Below, piece after piece: positions 34,270-43,079 of a stretch of DNA of 64,000 nucleotides. Both the position numbers and the translations under genes were made by a program. The notes under the pieces were generated by a model. That model was not told the origin of the DNA and did no database searches. It saw nothing but the letters and a program-made list of their open reading frames with translations. Origin of the DNA: Paenibacillus glycanilyticus NBRC 16618. GTDB lineage: Bacteria > Bacillota > Bacilli > Paenibacillales > Paenibacillaceae. The first letter of the stretch is position 1. Each line of letters starts with the position of its first letter. The stretch lies in assembly GCF_004000805.1 (NCBI RefSeq), contig NZ_BILY01000002.1, positions 124,001-188,000 of the forward strand, written 5' to 3'.

Positions 34270-35619
34270 TTATCCGCTAATCGCCTCGCTGCTTTCCTTA
34301 TGTCTCCTGCCCCTGTTCCTCAGCATCTCTTTCATCCATATCCAGTCTTCCTTGTTATAGAAGAAAGAGGACCACTTCAGCTTCATCTCATAGGAATACA
34401 GGAACAAGATAAGCAAGAAGTTAATGAATGCGGATAGAAGCAAGGAGTAAGCTGCCCCGATAATGCCCATGTGAGGAGTAAATATATTAATAAACAGAGC
34501 ATTCATAAATAGGGACAGCACCTTCAGAAGCGTCGCTCTTCCGGGTTTGTCCGTCGCCATGTAACCTTGTGACAGCGTCCAGGTTGCGCTTGCGACAGCC
34601 GTGCTCAGGACAAGCACCCGAAACACCGGGATTGCCCCTTCGTAGGAGTGACCGTACAGAATGAGCAAAGCGTAAGGAGCAAGAAGAATAACCGCGGCAA
34701 CAAAAACCAGCGTAATAACCATACTGATTCGGTACACTTTAAGCGTCAGCCGGATCGCTTCCTCCCGCTGCAGTCCGGACGCCTGCGGGAACAGGACGGA
34801 TACGACAGAGGATTGGATGACGTCCAGCATTTTCGCCAGACTGAGTGCGACCAGGTAAATCCCCAGACTAGCCGGGGAAAGCAGGCCTACAACCAGCACC
34901 TGATCGATATAATACGATAACGTGCCCGCCAGATCCGTACCGTAAGAGCGGATCCCGTATTGGACAAGCTGTTTGGATGAGGCAATAATATCCTTCTGTT
35001 TAATCGAATAGATACGGAGCAGCCTGATCATGGTCCACAGCGTTATCGGCAGTGTCGGAGCAAGATAAGCAGCCGAAGAATAAAAGGAATTGACCTGTCC
35101 GGAGACAACCATGAGACCTAGCAGGACAAGCGTAATAATATTAGGCAGATAGCGGATCCGGTTGTACAGCCGGTATTCCTCTCTCGCCTGAAGAACGGCA
35201 TTGTTAATAACGCCAAGAAGGCTAAAAGGAATCAGGATCAACGCCCAGCAAGCAAACTCGACTTTTCCCGGGGAATAACCCTTCATCCATTCGGGAAGAA
35301 AAAATAGCCCGCCTATCATCGAGAAAATTCCGAGAGTAAAGCACATCCACAGAGAAGCGACGTATAAGGAGCCCTGTTGGCTGCCCTTTTGCTTCATGTA
35401 ATACACGATCGAAGAAGGAAGTCCAAGCGTCACGACATAGGACAACAGCTGCGGCCACATAATCATGGCAGCCTGCTCTCCGCGTCCTTCCGGTCCCAGG
35501 TATCTGGCTACAATAATACCCGTCAGCATGTTAAGGACGAGAATAAACACATTGGAGGCAAAAATTTGCGCCATGTAGCCGAAGCTATCTTTTCGTTTCA
35601 GTACATTAAATAGGGCCAT
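34270..35619 (-). CDS. Wzx-type polysaccharide flippase
   Basis: A 449-residue membrane protein with about twelve to fourteen hydrophobic helices and the polysaccharide-synthase/MOP-superfamily start FASNVFILVLNMLTGIIVARYLGPEGRG. It should flip the lipid-linked repeat unit from the cytoplasmic to the outer face of the membrane for polymerisation by Wzy. It lies between glycosyltransferase genes with short gaps. Confidence 0.85.
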   Translation of the reverse strand: MALFNVLKRKDSFGYMAQIFASNVFILVLNMLTGIIVARYLGPEGRGEQAAMIMWPQLLSYVVTLGLPSSIVYYMKQKGSQQGSLYVASLWMCFTLGIFSMIGGLFFLPEWMKGYSPGKVEFACWALILIPFSLLGVINNAVLQAREEYRLYNRIRYLPNIITLVLLGLMVVSGQVNSFYSSAAYLAPTLPITLWTMIRLLRIYSIKQKDIIASSKQLVQYGIRSYGTDLAGTLSYYIDQVLVVGLLSPASLGIYLVALSLAKMLDVIQSSVVSVLFPQASGLQREEAIRLTLKVYRISMVITLVFVAAVILLAPYALLILYGHSYEGAIPVFRVLVLSTAVASATWTLSQGYMATDKPGRATLLKVLSLFMNALFINIFTPHMGIIGAAYSLLLSAFINFLLILFLYSYEMKLKWSSFFYNKEDWIWMKEMLRNRGRRHKESSEAISG

Positions 35620-35632
35620 ATGCGGCTTCCTT

Positions 35633-36784
35633 TCACGGTTCTACAAGAGGCACAGACTTGCGGACGACTGCTTCCTCCAGTAATCGTATGTATTGCTCGG
35701 CCATCTTCGACCAGGAGTGCCTAAGAGCGGCATTTCTGGCATCGGCGCCCATCCGCTTTAACCGCTCACGGTCAGTCGCCAGGCTCCGAATAGCGTCCGT
35801 CAAGGCTTCCGTATTGTCCGGATCATCGATACCTATGGCAAATTTATCGGTAAACAGCTCGGATGCCCCGCAGATGCGGCTTGCAATAACCGGCGTGCCG
35901 GCCGCCATCGCTTCCAGCAGGACAAGAGCAAAGGGCTCGTAACGGGAAGGATAAACAAACATATCCGAAACCGACATCCAATCGGCCATGTTGGTCCGGT
36001 AGCCGAGGAACCGCACCCTGCCGGTTATTCCAAGCTCGGCAGCCATTTTCGGATACGGGCTTCCCGTCGTATCGCCAACGACAAGCAAATGGACATCCTG
36101 AACGTGGCTTAGAGCCTTCATAACGGTATCGAGGTTTTTGCGCGAAGACTTTATGTCGCCGGCAAACAAGGCATAGAGCTTATCTTCGTCAAGCTGAAGG
36201 TCTGCGCGTGTTGCCCGATTCGGATGGAATTCCTGCAGATCAACGCCGTTCCTTATAACCGCAATCCGCTCCCCGCCAACACCCGCATCCTGGATCAACT
36301 CTTGCCGGACCCGATCCGACACGGCAACAACAACGGAAGTCCGCTTCATTGCATTTTGCTCCAAATAACGGTTCAACCCCGTATAAATCCATTGATACAA
36401 GGAAGAAAAGCTTTTGCGTTCCCGGTAAGGATGATAGCGTGATGCCAGCCATGCGCTATGAACGAAATGAATGCAATTGATATCCGATTTCGCGTAAGTC
36501 ACAAAACCATTCACAACAACGAGATCGAGCTGCCTCTTTCTCAATAACAGTTCGAACGTCGTACGGACGGCGAACAACTGATTGCGGAGCAGCTCGGTAG
36601 GCAGTCGGCCTGCGGACACCTTTCTCCATTCCACCTTCGGATGCTTTGCGAGGTCCTCCGACAGCTCGGAAGCGATAATCATAACTTCGTGTCCCTGTCT
36701 TAGGGCTTCAAGAATAACCTCGTAATTCACCCGGCCTTGTCCATCGCCTTTTTTCACCTTATGGGTGACGAAGCAGATTTTCAT
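35633..36784 (-). CDS. GT4 family glycosyltransferase
   Basis: A 383-residue GT-B enzyme. The N-terminal domain begins KICFVTHKVKKGDGQGRVNYEV; the C-terminal domain has LYALFAGDIKSSRKNLDTVM near residue 205 and YPSRYEPFALVLLEAMAAGTPVIAS near 278. It overlaps the end of the polymerase gene by 26 bases and precedes the flippase gene by 13. Confidence 0.87.
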   Translation of the reverse strand: MKICFVTHKVKKGDGQGRVNYEVILEALRQGHEVMIIASELSEDLAKHPKVEWRKVSAGRLPTELLRNQLFAVRTTFELLLRKRQLDLVVVNGFVTYAKSDINCIHFVHSAWLASRYHPYRERKSFSSLYQWIYTGLNRYLEQNAMKRTSVVVAVSDRVRQELIQDAGVGGERIAVIRNGVDLQEFHPNRATRADLQLDEDKLYALFAGDIKSSRKNLDTVMKALSHVQDVHLLVVGDTTGSPYPKMAAELGITGRVRFLGYRTNMADWMSVSDMFVYPSRYEPFALVLLEAMAAGTPVIASRICGASELFTDKFAIGIDDPDNTEALTDAIRSLATDRERLKRMGADARNAALRHSWSKMAEQYIRLLEEAVVRKSVPLVEP

Positions 36785-38204
36785 ACTTCTCCTTCTCCCC
36801 CCTCAAGAAAATCATGGATACGAGAAACCATAAGCATGCCCCGCCACTTCCCGGCAGGAAATTGTTGCTCATAAGCAGTACTGCGGCTCCTGCCATCGAA
36901 GCAAAGGCGAGATGATAATATTGACTCGATTGCTTCTCTCTTTTTAAAGCAAGAATGGAGAGATAGATCAGGAAACCGAGAAATGCCAGCCCTCCCGGCA
37001 AGCCAAACGTATAAAAGATGTTCAGAAAACCATTATCGAACACCTGCATTGCGTTTTCGTTCAGCTTTGCGCTAAGCCCCGTACTGCCAAGGCCATTGCC
37101 CATCGGATTAACCGATATCGAGTCCAAAATGAATGTCGAGAATGCAAGACGGTCGTTATAGGAGACATCCTCATTCAAATTGCCGAAAGTATCGAATCGG
37201 TTCGTAATCGTCTCCGCGCCGGGCAATCCAGGCAAAATGAATTGATAACATAAGAACAGCACGACAAGGATTGTGAGCAGCTTGAATTTATGGGTAGACT
37301 TGGCTTGCAGGAAATAGACGAGGATCATCGCCGCAAGCGCGATCCAGCTGCTGCGAACAAGCGTGAGCAGAAACCCGAAAGCGACGATAACCATTCCGAT
37401 TAATCCTAATGCCCGCCATTTTTTGTTCATGGTCATAACTGCAAGAGCAAATCCGAAAAACACGCCTGCCGGGCCCGGAGAGTTAAGCGTCGAGAACACC
37501 CTTACCTTAAGCGGCTCCGGCTTTCCGATCGACAGCATCTCCGAATGAATCATCCAGAACTTATCCCAGGGCGGGATAAGGAAATATTGATAGATGCCGT
37601 ATAAAGCCACAAGGACGGCAATATAAGCAAAGCCTTTGAGCAGCCAATCCCTGGTCTGGCTTTGGAAAGGGCTGACATTCACGTAAGCTATTATGAGGAG
37701 CGGAGTGGCATAGTTGATTAGGTCGAAGCTGGCGGCAATTCCGCCGTATTGAATGATGCCGATCAAAAATCCGTAAAGCAGAACAGAGAGGGCGATCGTT
37801 TCGATTCGGAGCACCGTTTTCGACAGCTTCCTGAAGTTTTTGACAATTGGGATCAGCATAACGAGGCTTACAAACAAGGGGGCAGTAGATAAGATCGGTG
37901 TTTCACTGTAAGCTCCAAAGCTCCAATCGAGCAGACGCCTCAGTTCGGGATAGATCGCCCATACCGCAAGCAGATAGGGCAGGTATAGGACCGGCTTAAC
38001 CTGCTGGATAAACCATCCAATCAAAGTGAGAGCCATAACAATCGAAAGCTGCCACAAGCCCGCATAATAATCATGGACGGCGGCCAGATAGCCAATAATC
38101 AGCACCATTAGCAATACGGCTATTATACTGATGCCCTTGAGCAGAATGTTTCGGGTAGTATCTAAGAGTTTGACCACATTTTCCACGTTTTCCAACCATC
38201 CCAT
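36759..38204 (-). CDS. O-antigen ligase/Wzy-type polymerase
   Basis: A 481-residue protein with about twelve membrane segments and a large loop near residues 325-400 (TNRFDTFGNLNEDVSYNDRLAFS, NPMGNGLGSTGLS), the layout of Wzy polymerases and WaaL ligases. In this Wzx/Wzy locus the likely role is polymerising flipped repeat units. The start at 38204 overlaps the GT2 gene by 43 bases; a GTG further in is possible. Confidence 0.82.
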   Translation of the reverse strand: MGWLENVENVVKLLDTTRNILLKGISIIAVLLMVLIIGYLAAVHDYYAGLWQLSIVMALTLIGWFIQQVKPVLYLPYLLAVWAIYPELRRLLDWSFGAYSETPILSTAPLFVSLVMLIPIVKNFRKLSKTVLRIETIALSVLLYGFLIGIIQYGGIAASFDLINYATPLLIIAYVNVSPFQSQTRDWLLKGFAYIAVLVALYGIYQYFLIPPWDKFWMIHSEMLSIGKPEPLKVRVFSTLNSPGPAGVFFGFALAVMTMNKKWRALGLIGMVIVAFGFLLTLVRSSWIALAAMILVYFLQAKSTHKFKLLTILVVLFLCYQFILPGLPGAETITNRFDTFGNLNEDVSYNDRLAFSTFILDSISVNPMGNGLGSTGLSAKLNENAMQVFDNGFLNIFYTFGLPGGLAFLGFLIYLSILALKREKQSSQYYHLAFASMAGAAVLLMSNNFLPGSGGACLWFLVSMIFLRGEKEKYENLLRHP

Positions 38205-39088
38205 CTGCCCGTGTATGTCGTGCGCAATTTCCGAAAAGCGGAAATGCCTTCACGCGGAACCATTCGAATCATTTGCAACAATCCGGGAGATGGGCTGCTT
38301 CCAACGAGCATACTGTAGAGTAGATAGACTGCTCTTCGGAATGCGCCCGAATGCTTCAGGATGATATAGGTTTCATTATGCGCCATATTGATACATGCGG
38401 TTTCGTTAAAAGCATTCCGCTTGTCCTCATCGAATCTTTCAGCCGGGTAATGGTTTACGCATACGCTTGGATCGTAAAGGACGTGCCAGCCTCCCTGCTT
38501 CACGCGCAGGCATATGCCGATTTCCAGGTGAACCTGGGCGCCGCCGCCTTTGAGCCGATCGTCAAATTCGATGGATCGGATTGCCTCCTTACGGAAGCTC
38601 ATATTAGCCCCCTTCAAAATATCAACCTCTCTGGCCTTCCCGATTCCGATATGATGATTGCCGGACATCCTCCCGAACCAATACAGCTTTCCGACATCCT
38701 CCGAATGACCGTATTCCAGCTTGCCGGAATGATAGACCCAGTCCTTTCCTCCAAGAGCCCCAAGCCTGGGATCCATGCTGTAATGCTTTTCGATACGTTC
38801 CAGCCAATCCGGGTAAGCAACCGTATCGTCATCCGTCATGACAATGATGTCCCCGGAGGCTTGCCCGAAACCTTCGTTTAATGCCGCCACCGCTCCCGGC
38901 TTATGTACAATGGCCTGCCTCAGCAGCCCCGAAGGATAACCGGAGAGGAATTCAATCGTTTCCCGATCCGAATCCCTGGCGACAACAATGATCTCATCCG
39001 GCAGCCTCTGCTGGTTGAATAATCCTTCCAAGCCGTTTTTCAAGCTATTTACGCGCTTATAGGACGGGATGACGACACTGATCTTCAT
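38162..39088 (-). CDS. GT2 family glycosyltransferase
   Basis: A 308-residue GT-A glycosyltransferase. It starts KISVVIPSYKRVNSLKNGLEGL and has the metal-binding DDD segment (VMTDDDTVAYPDWLERI) near residue 90. The acceptor-side motif is DDRLKGGGAQVHLEIGICLRV near 195. It lies 44 bases after the BY-kinase gene and may add the second sugar of the repeat unit. Confidence 0.87.
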   Translation of the reverse strand: MKISVVIPSYKRVNSLKNGLEGLFNQQRLPDEIIVVARDSDRETIEFLSGYPSGLLRQAIVHKPGAVAALNEGFGQASGDIIVMTDDDTVAYPDWLERIEKHYSMDPRLGALGGKDWVYHSGKLEYGHSEDVGKLYWFGRMSGNHHIGIGKAREVDILKGANMSFRKEAIRSIEFDDRLKGGGAQVHLEIGICLRVKQGGWHVLYDPSVCVNHYPAERFDEDKRNAFNETACINMAHNETYIILKHSGAFRRAVYLLYSMLVGSSPSPGLLQMIRMVPREGISAFRKLRTTYTGRWDGWKTWKMWSNS

Positions 39089-39132
39089 GAGTCATTCACT
39101 TATCCTTCCCGAGAGAATTTGTTACTCGCTTG

Positions 39133-39822
39133 TTACTTGGAGGTTCCGTAATATTTCACGAATGCGATATCTTGCCGTTTCATCTGGTTAAATACCGCTC
39201 CTATAATTCGGGACTGCACAAAATCCAGCTTTTCCTTCGCCTTGCGGACATACGCCTTCTTCACCTTCCCGGCATGGATAACAAGAAGAACGCCGTCGCA
39301 ATAAGAGCTCATAATCAGACTGTCCGTTACGGGAAGGACAGGCGGGGTATCAAACAGAATCAGATCGTATCGTTCCCTAAGTTCCTCAAGAATGACCTTC
39401 ATCCGGTGGGATCCCAGCAGCTCGGCGGGATTGGGAGGCGTTGGTCCGGAGGTGATGATATCCAGATTGTCGATTCCGCCATCCTTGATAACCTCTTGCA
39501 GGGAGCTTTCCGAGGTCAGCAGATTGGTAAGGCCTTGCCTGTTCGTCTGCGCAAAGATCCGGTGAATGGTCGGTTTGCGAAGATCTGTATCAATGAGCAG
39601 TACCCGCTTTCCTTCCATCGCGTAGGCAACCGCCAGATTTGAAATCACGGTCGATTTCCCTTCACCCGATTGCGCTGAGGCTGCCATCAGCAATTGAATC
39701 GGCGCATCTACCGAAGAGTATTGAATATTGGTTCTAAGCGTCCGGTAAGCCTCCGCTACCGGCGAGCTTGGATTAAGCAGGACAACTAGCCGGTTGTCAC
39801 TGGTTGATCGACGCATAGACAT
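39133..39822 (-). CDS. BY-kinase CpsD/CapB family tyrosine kinase
   Basis: A 229-residue cytoplasmic tyrosine autokinase controlling chain length and export with its Wzz partner. Motifs are ASAQSGEGKSTVISNLAVAYA (Walker A), LLIDTDLRKP (Walker A') and LILFDTPPVLPVTD (Walker B). The C-terminal Tyr cluster is short (KYYGTSK, two Tyr) compared with many CpsD proteins. The start is uncertain among GTG 39831, ATG 39822 and ATG 39816; it overlaps the Wzz gene. It is the only such kinase among these genes. Confidence 0.88.
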   Translation of the reverse strand: MSMRRSTSDNRLVVLLNPSSPVAEAYRTLRTNIQYSSVDAPIQLLMAASAQSGEGKSTVISNLAVAYAMEGKRVLLIDTDLRKPTIHRIFAQTNRQGLTNLLTSESSLQEVIKDGGIDNLDIITSGPTPPNPAELLGSHRMKVILEELRERYDLILFDTPPVLPVTDSLIMSSYCDGVLLVIHAGKVKKAYVRKAKEKLDFVQSRIIGAVFNQMKRQDIAFVKYYGTSK

Positions 39823-40561
39823 TATCACCACCCGCTTCCTTGCGAATTAAGACTTGCTCTCCGCGCCGTCCGCGCAGATCTTCCTTCTTCATCTTGCCCA
39901 TTGCCGCGAGAAGCGGAATGCCGAGCACCTCTTTCAATTCCTCTTCGTTCTTCAAGGTGTCGTCCAGGAAATGAAGAATCAAGACAAGCGCAACGGAAGC
40001 AAGCAGAGACAACACGAAAGCGACGAGAATGCTGGTTACGAGGTTGATGTTAACCGGATAATGAGGCCGGGTATCCTTTACTTTCGCTTCATTAAGAATC
40101 GTGATGTTGTCCACATTCATAATTTTCGGAATTTCTTCCTTGAACACCAGCGAGATCGCGTTTACGGTCTCCGCCGCGCTCTCATAAGAAGTTGCCTGAT
40201 AGGTCAGGTTAAGCACCTGGGAGTTCTCGTAAGAGTAAACTTGAAGAATTTTGGACATTTCGTATGAGGAATCTGTGAGGTTAGGGTTTTTCTCCACTAC
40301 TTTATCGAGTATGGCAGCGGAGCTGATAATCTCTTTGTAGGAATCCATCAGCATCAGGTTGCTCTGAAGCAATCCGACATCCGGATATCCCTGCTGATAC
40401 GCACCCGAGGATTGATTGACGATCAGTTTAGCCGTGGCTTCATAGATCGGTGTCGTATAAAAGGAGCTTTTTATCCCCGAAATCACGCTGGCAAGCAGAA
40501 CGAGTATAAGGATAAGCCACCACTTTTTTAGCACAATTCTAAAGTATTGTTTAATCTCCAC
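39797..40561 (-). CDS. Wzz/CapA chain-length determinant (BY-kinase activator), copy 2
   Basis: A 254-residue membrane protein with two membrane helices (about residues 16-34 and 175-198), an external Wzz domain, and a cytoplasmic tail that activates the adjacent BY-kinase. It begins MEIKQYFRIVLKKWW with a GTG start 6 bases after GGAGG. The C-terminal VYASINQ parallels YATLNQ of the paralogue at 46178-46933. It opens the second polysaccharide operon. Confidence 0.88.
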   Translation of the reverse strand: MEIKQYFRIVLKKWWLILILVLLASVISGIKSSFYTTPIYEATAKLIVNQSSGAYQQGYPDVGLLQSNLMLMDSYKEIISSAAILDKVVEKNPNLTDSSYEMSKILQVYSYENSQVLNLTYQATSYESAAETVNAISLVFKEEIPKIMNVDNITILNEAKVKDTRPHYPVNINLVTSILVAFVLSLLASVALVLILHFLDDTLKNEEELKEVLGIPLLAAMGKMKKEDLRGRRGEQVLIRKEAGGDNVYASINQ

Positions 40562-40585
40562 TTTGCACCTCCGCCAAGGCTTCTT

Positions 40586-40631
40586 GATACATTATGTATA
40601 TAACTTTATGATACAATTAGTAGCATGTCAA
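40586..40631 (-). promoter_or_regulatory. Promoter of Wzz copy 2 with two GATAC palindromes
   Basis: On the minus strand TTGACA (40626-40631) and TAAAGT (40603-40608) are 17 bases apart. A near-palindrome GATACAATTAGTAGC (40610-40624) fills the spacer, and GATACATTATGTATA (40586-40600) lies downstream near the transcription start. The layout repeats that of the other Wzz promoter. Confidence 0.65.
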
Positions 40632-40647
40632 GCTTATTCTACATGAA

Positions 40648-40686
40648 AAAGCCAGTTATCCCGGTATAAGCAGAATAACTGGCTTT
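40648..40686 (-). terminator. Terminator after the beta-helix gene
   Basis: A 12-base stem (AAAGCCAGTTAT / ATAACTGGCTTT) is followed on the minus strand by TTTTTC. It isolates the beta-helix gene from the Wzz copy 2 promoter. Confidence 0.82.
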
Positions 40687-40713
40687 CACCATTTTCAAGA
40701 GTTTCGGACTCTG

Positions 40714-42921
40714 TTAAGGCAACAATGTCACTTGCAATTTACCGTTTACAAGCTCGATACGTCCTCTTGCCCCCGTCGATTTATCGGTTAGAATAAAGGC
40801 ATCTCCACTCTCGATTGCGGCTTTCGCGTAGGCATGATTGTAAGGGGAGTACGCTGCGTTGTAATCGTATGCGACCATCACGGCTGCGATATATGTCGGC
40901 GCGCTTGGGGAAAGGTCAAAGAACGATGCCGAGTAGGCGTTGGCGTTAGGCGCGTATTGCTCATTGCAGGTGATCTTCGTCCATTGGTTAACCGTCACGT
41001 CGAAGGTGAAATCATACAGCGTCATCGAGCTGCCGAATTCCAGCCGGCTGCGGCAGCTCGCTTGCGGAGAGAGGATAAAATATTCAAAGGCAATGTAACG
41101 GTTTGTATCAACGGAAAGCGGGATAGGGTTAAACGGGATCGCGACATACGGACTGTTGCCGTTTGGCGTTATTTTCAATACTGCCGAGATGCCTTTTTCC
41201 ACGTAAGTTTTCATCTCCGCGGAGAAAGGTACGGGCAGCGTGGCCAAGTTGGTCACCAAGGATAACGCGGCCCCCGTTGTCGTCCAGCTCTTCAGCAGCT
41301 CCGGATTTTGGATGAGGTTGCCGTGTCCAAGCGGGTTGTTGGCTTTGGCGCGGATCGATTGCCCGACAAGCAGCGGTGTTGAGTATTGAAGCGACGTATC
41401 GATATACCGCTCCGCAATAACGCAATATTCCGGCTGCAGCCCTGTCAGAATGACATCATCGCCTAAATATTCGATATAAGCCGTTCCCAGTTGGCCGGGC
41501 GCTCCCGACAGCATTGCCGTCCCTTCAATGTCATTGAAATCGCAATTCGCGACCGTGCCGAAGTAGACCGCATAGCTTTGCTTCGTATTGCGCGCTTTCA
41601 AAGCATCCGGGAGTGCAAACTCCGTAGCCGACGAATTTAGCGTAGACCAGGACATCCCGAAGCCCGAGATCGATAAGCCTACCGACAACGAGGCTGGGAG
41701 CAGCTTGATTGCCGCTTCGCCGACATATTCGAACCGAACCGAATCCAAAGTACCGTAAATTCCGTTTACGACATCAGGTACGGAAGGGGAATCGATTACC
41801 TGGTAAATGCCATAAGGCGAGTAACCCATGTGAACGCGTTGGAACGTAACCGCCATTCCTCCGTAATGCCCCGCATGCTCTTTGACGCCAAGCATCAGAC
41901 CGCAGAATGCACCCGACACCATGCCGCCCTGAACGAAATAATCCTCGCTGTTCCGCATGCAATACATGCCGATCAGCCCATTCCAGGAGCAGTCGTAAGT
42001 TGTCACATGGCCATCGGTACTGTTGAGCAACAGGCCCACCTTTACCTGGCGGGTCGCAACGCAGCGGAAAATAGGTCTTGCTCCGCCCGCAACTTCGATC
42101 GCTACCGTTCCTGCGGCAAACATCGTATATTGGTTTTGCTCGTACATGCTTTTATTTATCCAAGCTGCGAGATTAGCGGTATTGTACGCTATCGGACCAT
42201 AGATGCCGAAGTCTTCGAAATTCGCGTCGATTCCCGCGTTCTCTATACGGATACATGGAAGCAGATCGGTCTTCGTATCAATCGGATCCCAGAGCAGAAG
42301 CGAGCCGGATTGGCCGTCGTCCAAAAAGGTCGCCGCTCCGTACATCCCACGGGAGTTATTCGTAATCGTCTGCCGAATCCGGTATTTGCCGACCGGCATA
42401 AAGATCCGATACTTTTTATTGCATAGCGCCATCGCGGCTTGGAAAGCCGCCGTATCGTCCGTAACCCCGTCGCCTGCCGCACCAAACCATGTCGGATAAA
42501 TATCGCCTACCTTTGGCGTACCCGCAATGAATCCTCCGGCCGAAATATCGAAGATCCAATCGTAAAGACTCGCTGCGATGGTTCCGTTTACAGTAATCGT
42601 AATCGCTTTTGCAGGCTTCAGCCGGGCACCGCGGGCGAACTCCAGTCGTTTGTTCGCGGGGATTGTGATACTCTTTTCAATCAGATATACGCCGGGCGGA
42701 ATAAAAATCGCTGTTGTTGCCGTGTCGTTGACCGCTGCGAGGAGAGCATTGTAGCTGCCGGCAGCACCGCTGGCATCAGCCCCCTTCCAGCGAATGTCTA
42801 ATCCTATCGCACCAAGCTCGTTGTCCAGTGCAGCAAAATTTGCGTTTAATTCGGATGGTTTGACCGTCTCGGAAGTTCCCCAGCTGTTCATGCCCATGTT
42901 GCTTGTTTTGCCTGTCGCCAT
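40714..42921 (-). CDS. Right-handed beta-helix (pectate-lyase-3/tailspike-like) protein
   Basis: A 735-residue protein without signal peptide. The first 45 residues (MNSWGTSETVKPSELNANF) resemble phage tail-fibre heads. Near residue 148 is the pectate-lyase-3 entry motif GDGVTDDTAAFQAAM, followed by repetitive beta-helix sequence to about residue 520 and a C-terminal beta domain (about 555-735). This is the fold of phage tailspikes and polysaccharide depolymerases. Position inside the polysaccharide locus suggests it cuts or binds the polymer made here (inference); Paenibacillus exopolysaccharide loci are known to carry lyase-type genes. It forms its own unit, bounded by terminators on both sides. 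GGAGGAGG precedes the ATG. Confidence 0.75.
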   Translation of the reverse strand: MATGKTSNMGMNSWGTSETVKPSELNANFAALDNELGAIGLDIRWKGADASGAAGSYNALLAAVNDTATTAIFIPPGVYLIEKSITIPANKRLEFARGARLKPAKAITITVNGTIAASLYDWIFDISAGGFIAGTPKVGDIYPTWFGAAGDGVTDDTAAFQAAMALCNKKYRIFMPVGKYRIRQTITNNSRGMYGAATFLDDGQSGSLLLWDPIDTKTDLLPCIRIENAGIDANFEDFGIYGPIAYNTANLAAWINKSMYEQNQYTMFAAGTVAIEVAGGARPIFRCVATRQVKVGLLLNSTDGHVTTYDCSWNGLIGMYCMRNSEDYFVQGGMVSGAFCGLMLGVKEHAGHYGGMAVTFQRVHMGYSPYGIYQVIDSPSVPDVVNGIYGTLDSVRFEYVGEAAIKLLPASLSVGLSISGFGMSWSTLNSSATEFALPDALKARNTKQSYAVYFGTVANCDFNDIEGTAMLSGAPGQLGTAYIEYLGDDVILTGLQPEYCVIAERYIDTSLQYSTPLLVGQSIRAKANNPLGHGNLIQNPELLKSWTTTGAALSLVTNLATLPVPFSAEMKTYVEKGISAVLKITPNGNSPYVAIPFNPIPLSVDTNRYIAFEYFILSPQASCRSRLEFGSSMTLYDFTFDVTVNQWTKITCNEQYAPNANAYSASFFDLSPSAPTYIAAVMVAYDYNAAYSPYNHAYAKAAIESGDAFILTDKSTGARGRIELVNGKLQVTLLP

Positions 42922-43023
42922 ACATCCTCCTCCTTTCTTCTCCTCCTTTCATATATGCAGCCAATCTAGCAACGGCAACCGCGAATAGCCCTCTTCGATA
43001 GATTAGATTTATTTAATAGAAAA

Positions 43024-43055
43024 GCGCATTGCTCTCCTAATGGAGAAGAATGCGC
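43024..43055 (-). terminator. Terminator after manC
   Basis: GCGCATT...CTCC pairs with GGAG...AATGCGC and is followed on the minus strand by TTTTCT, 25 bases after the manC stop. Confidence 0.75.
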
Positions 43056-43079
43056 CTATTCGTTATTCTTGCATGTTTT

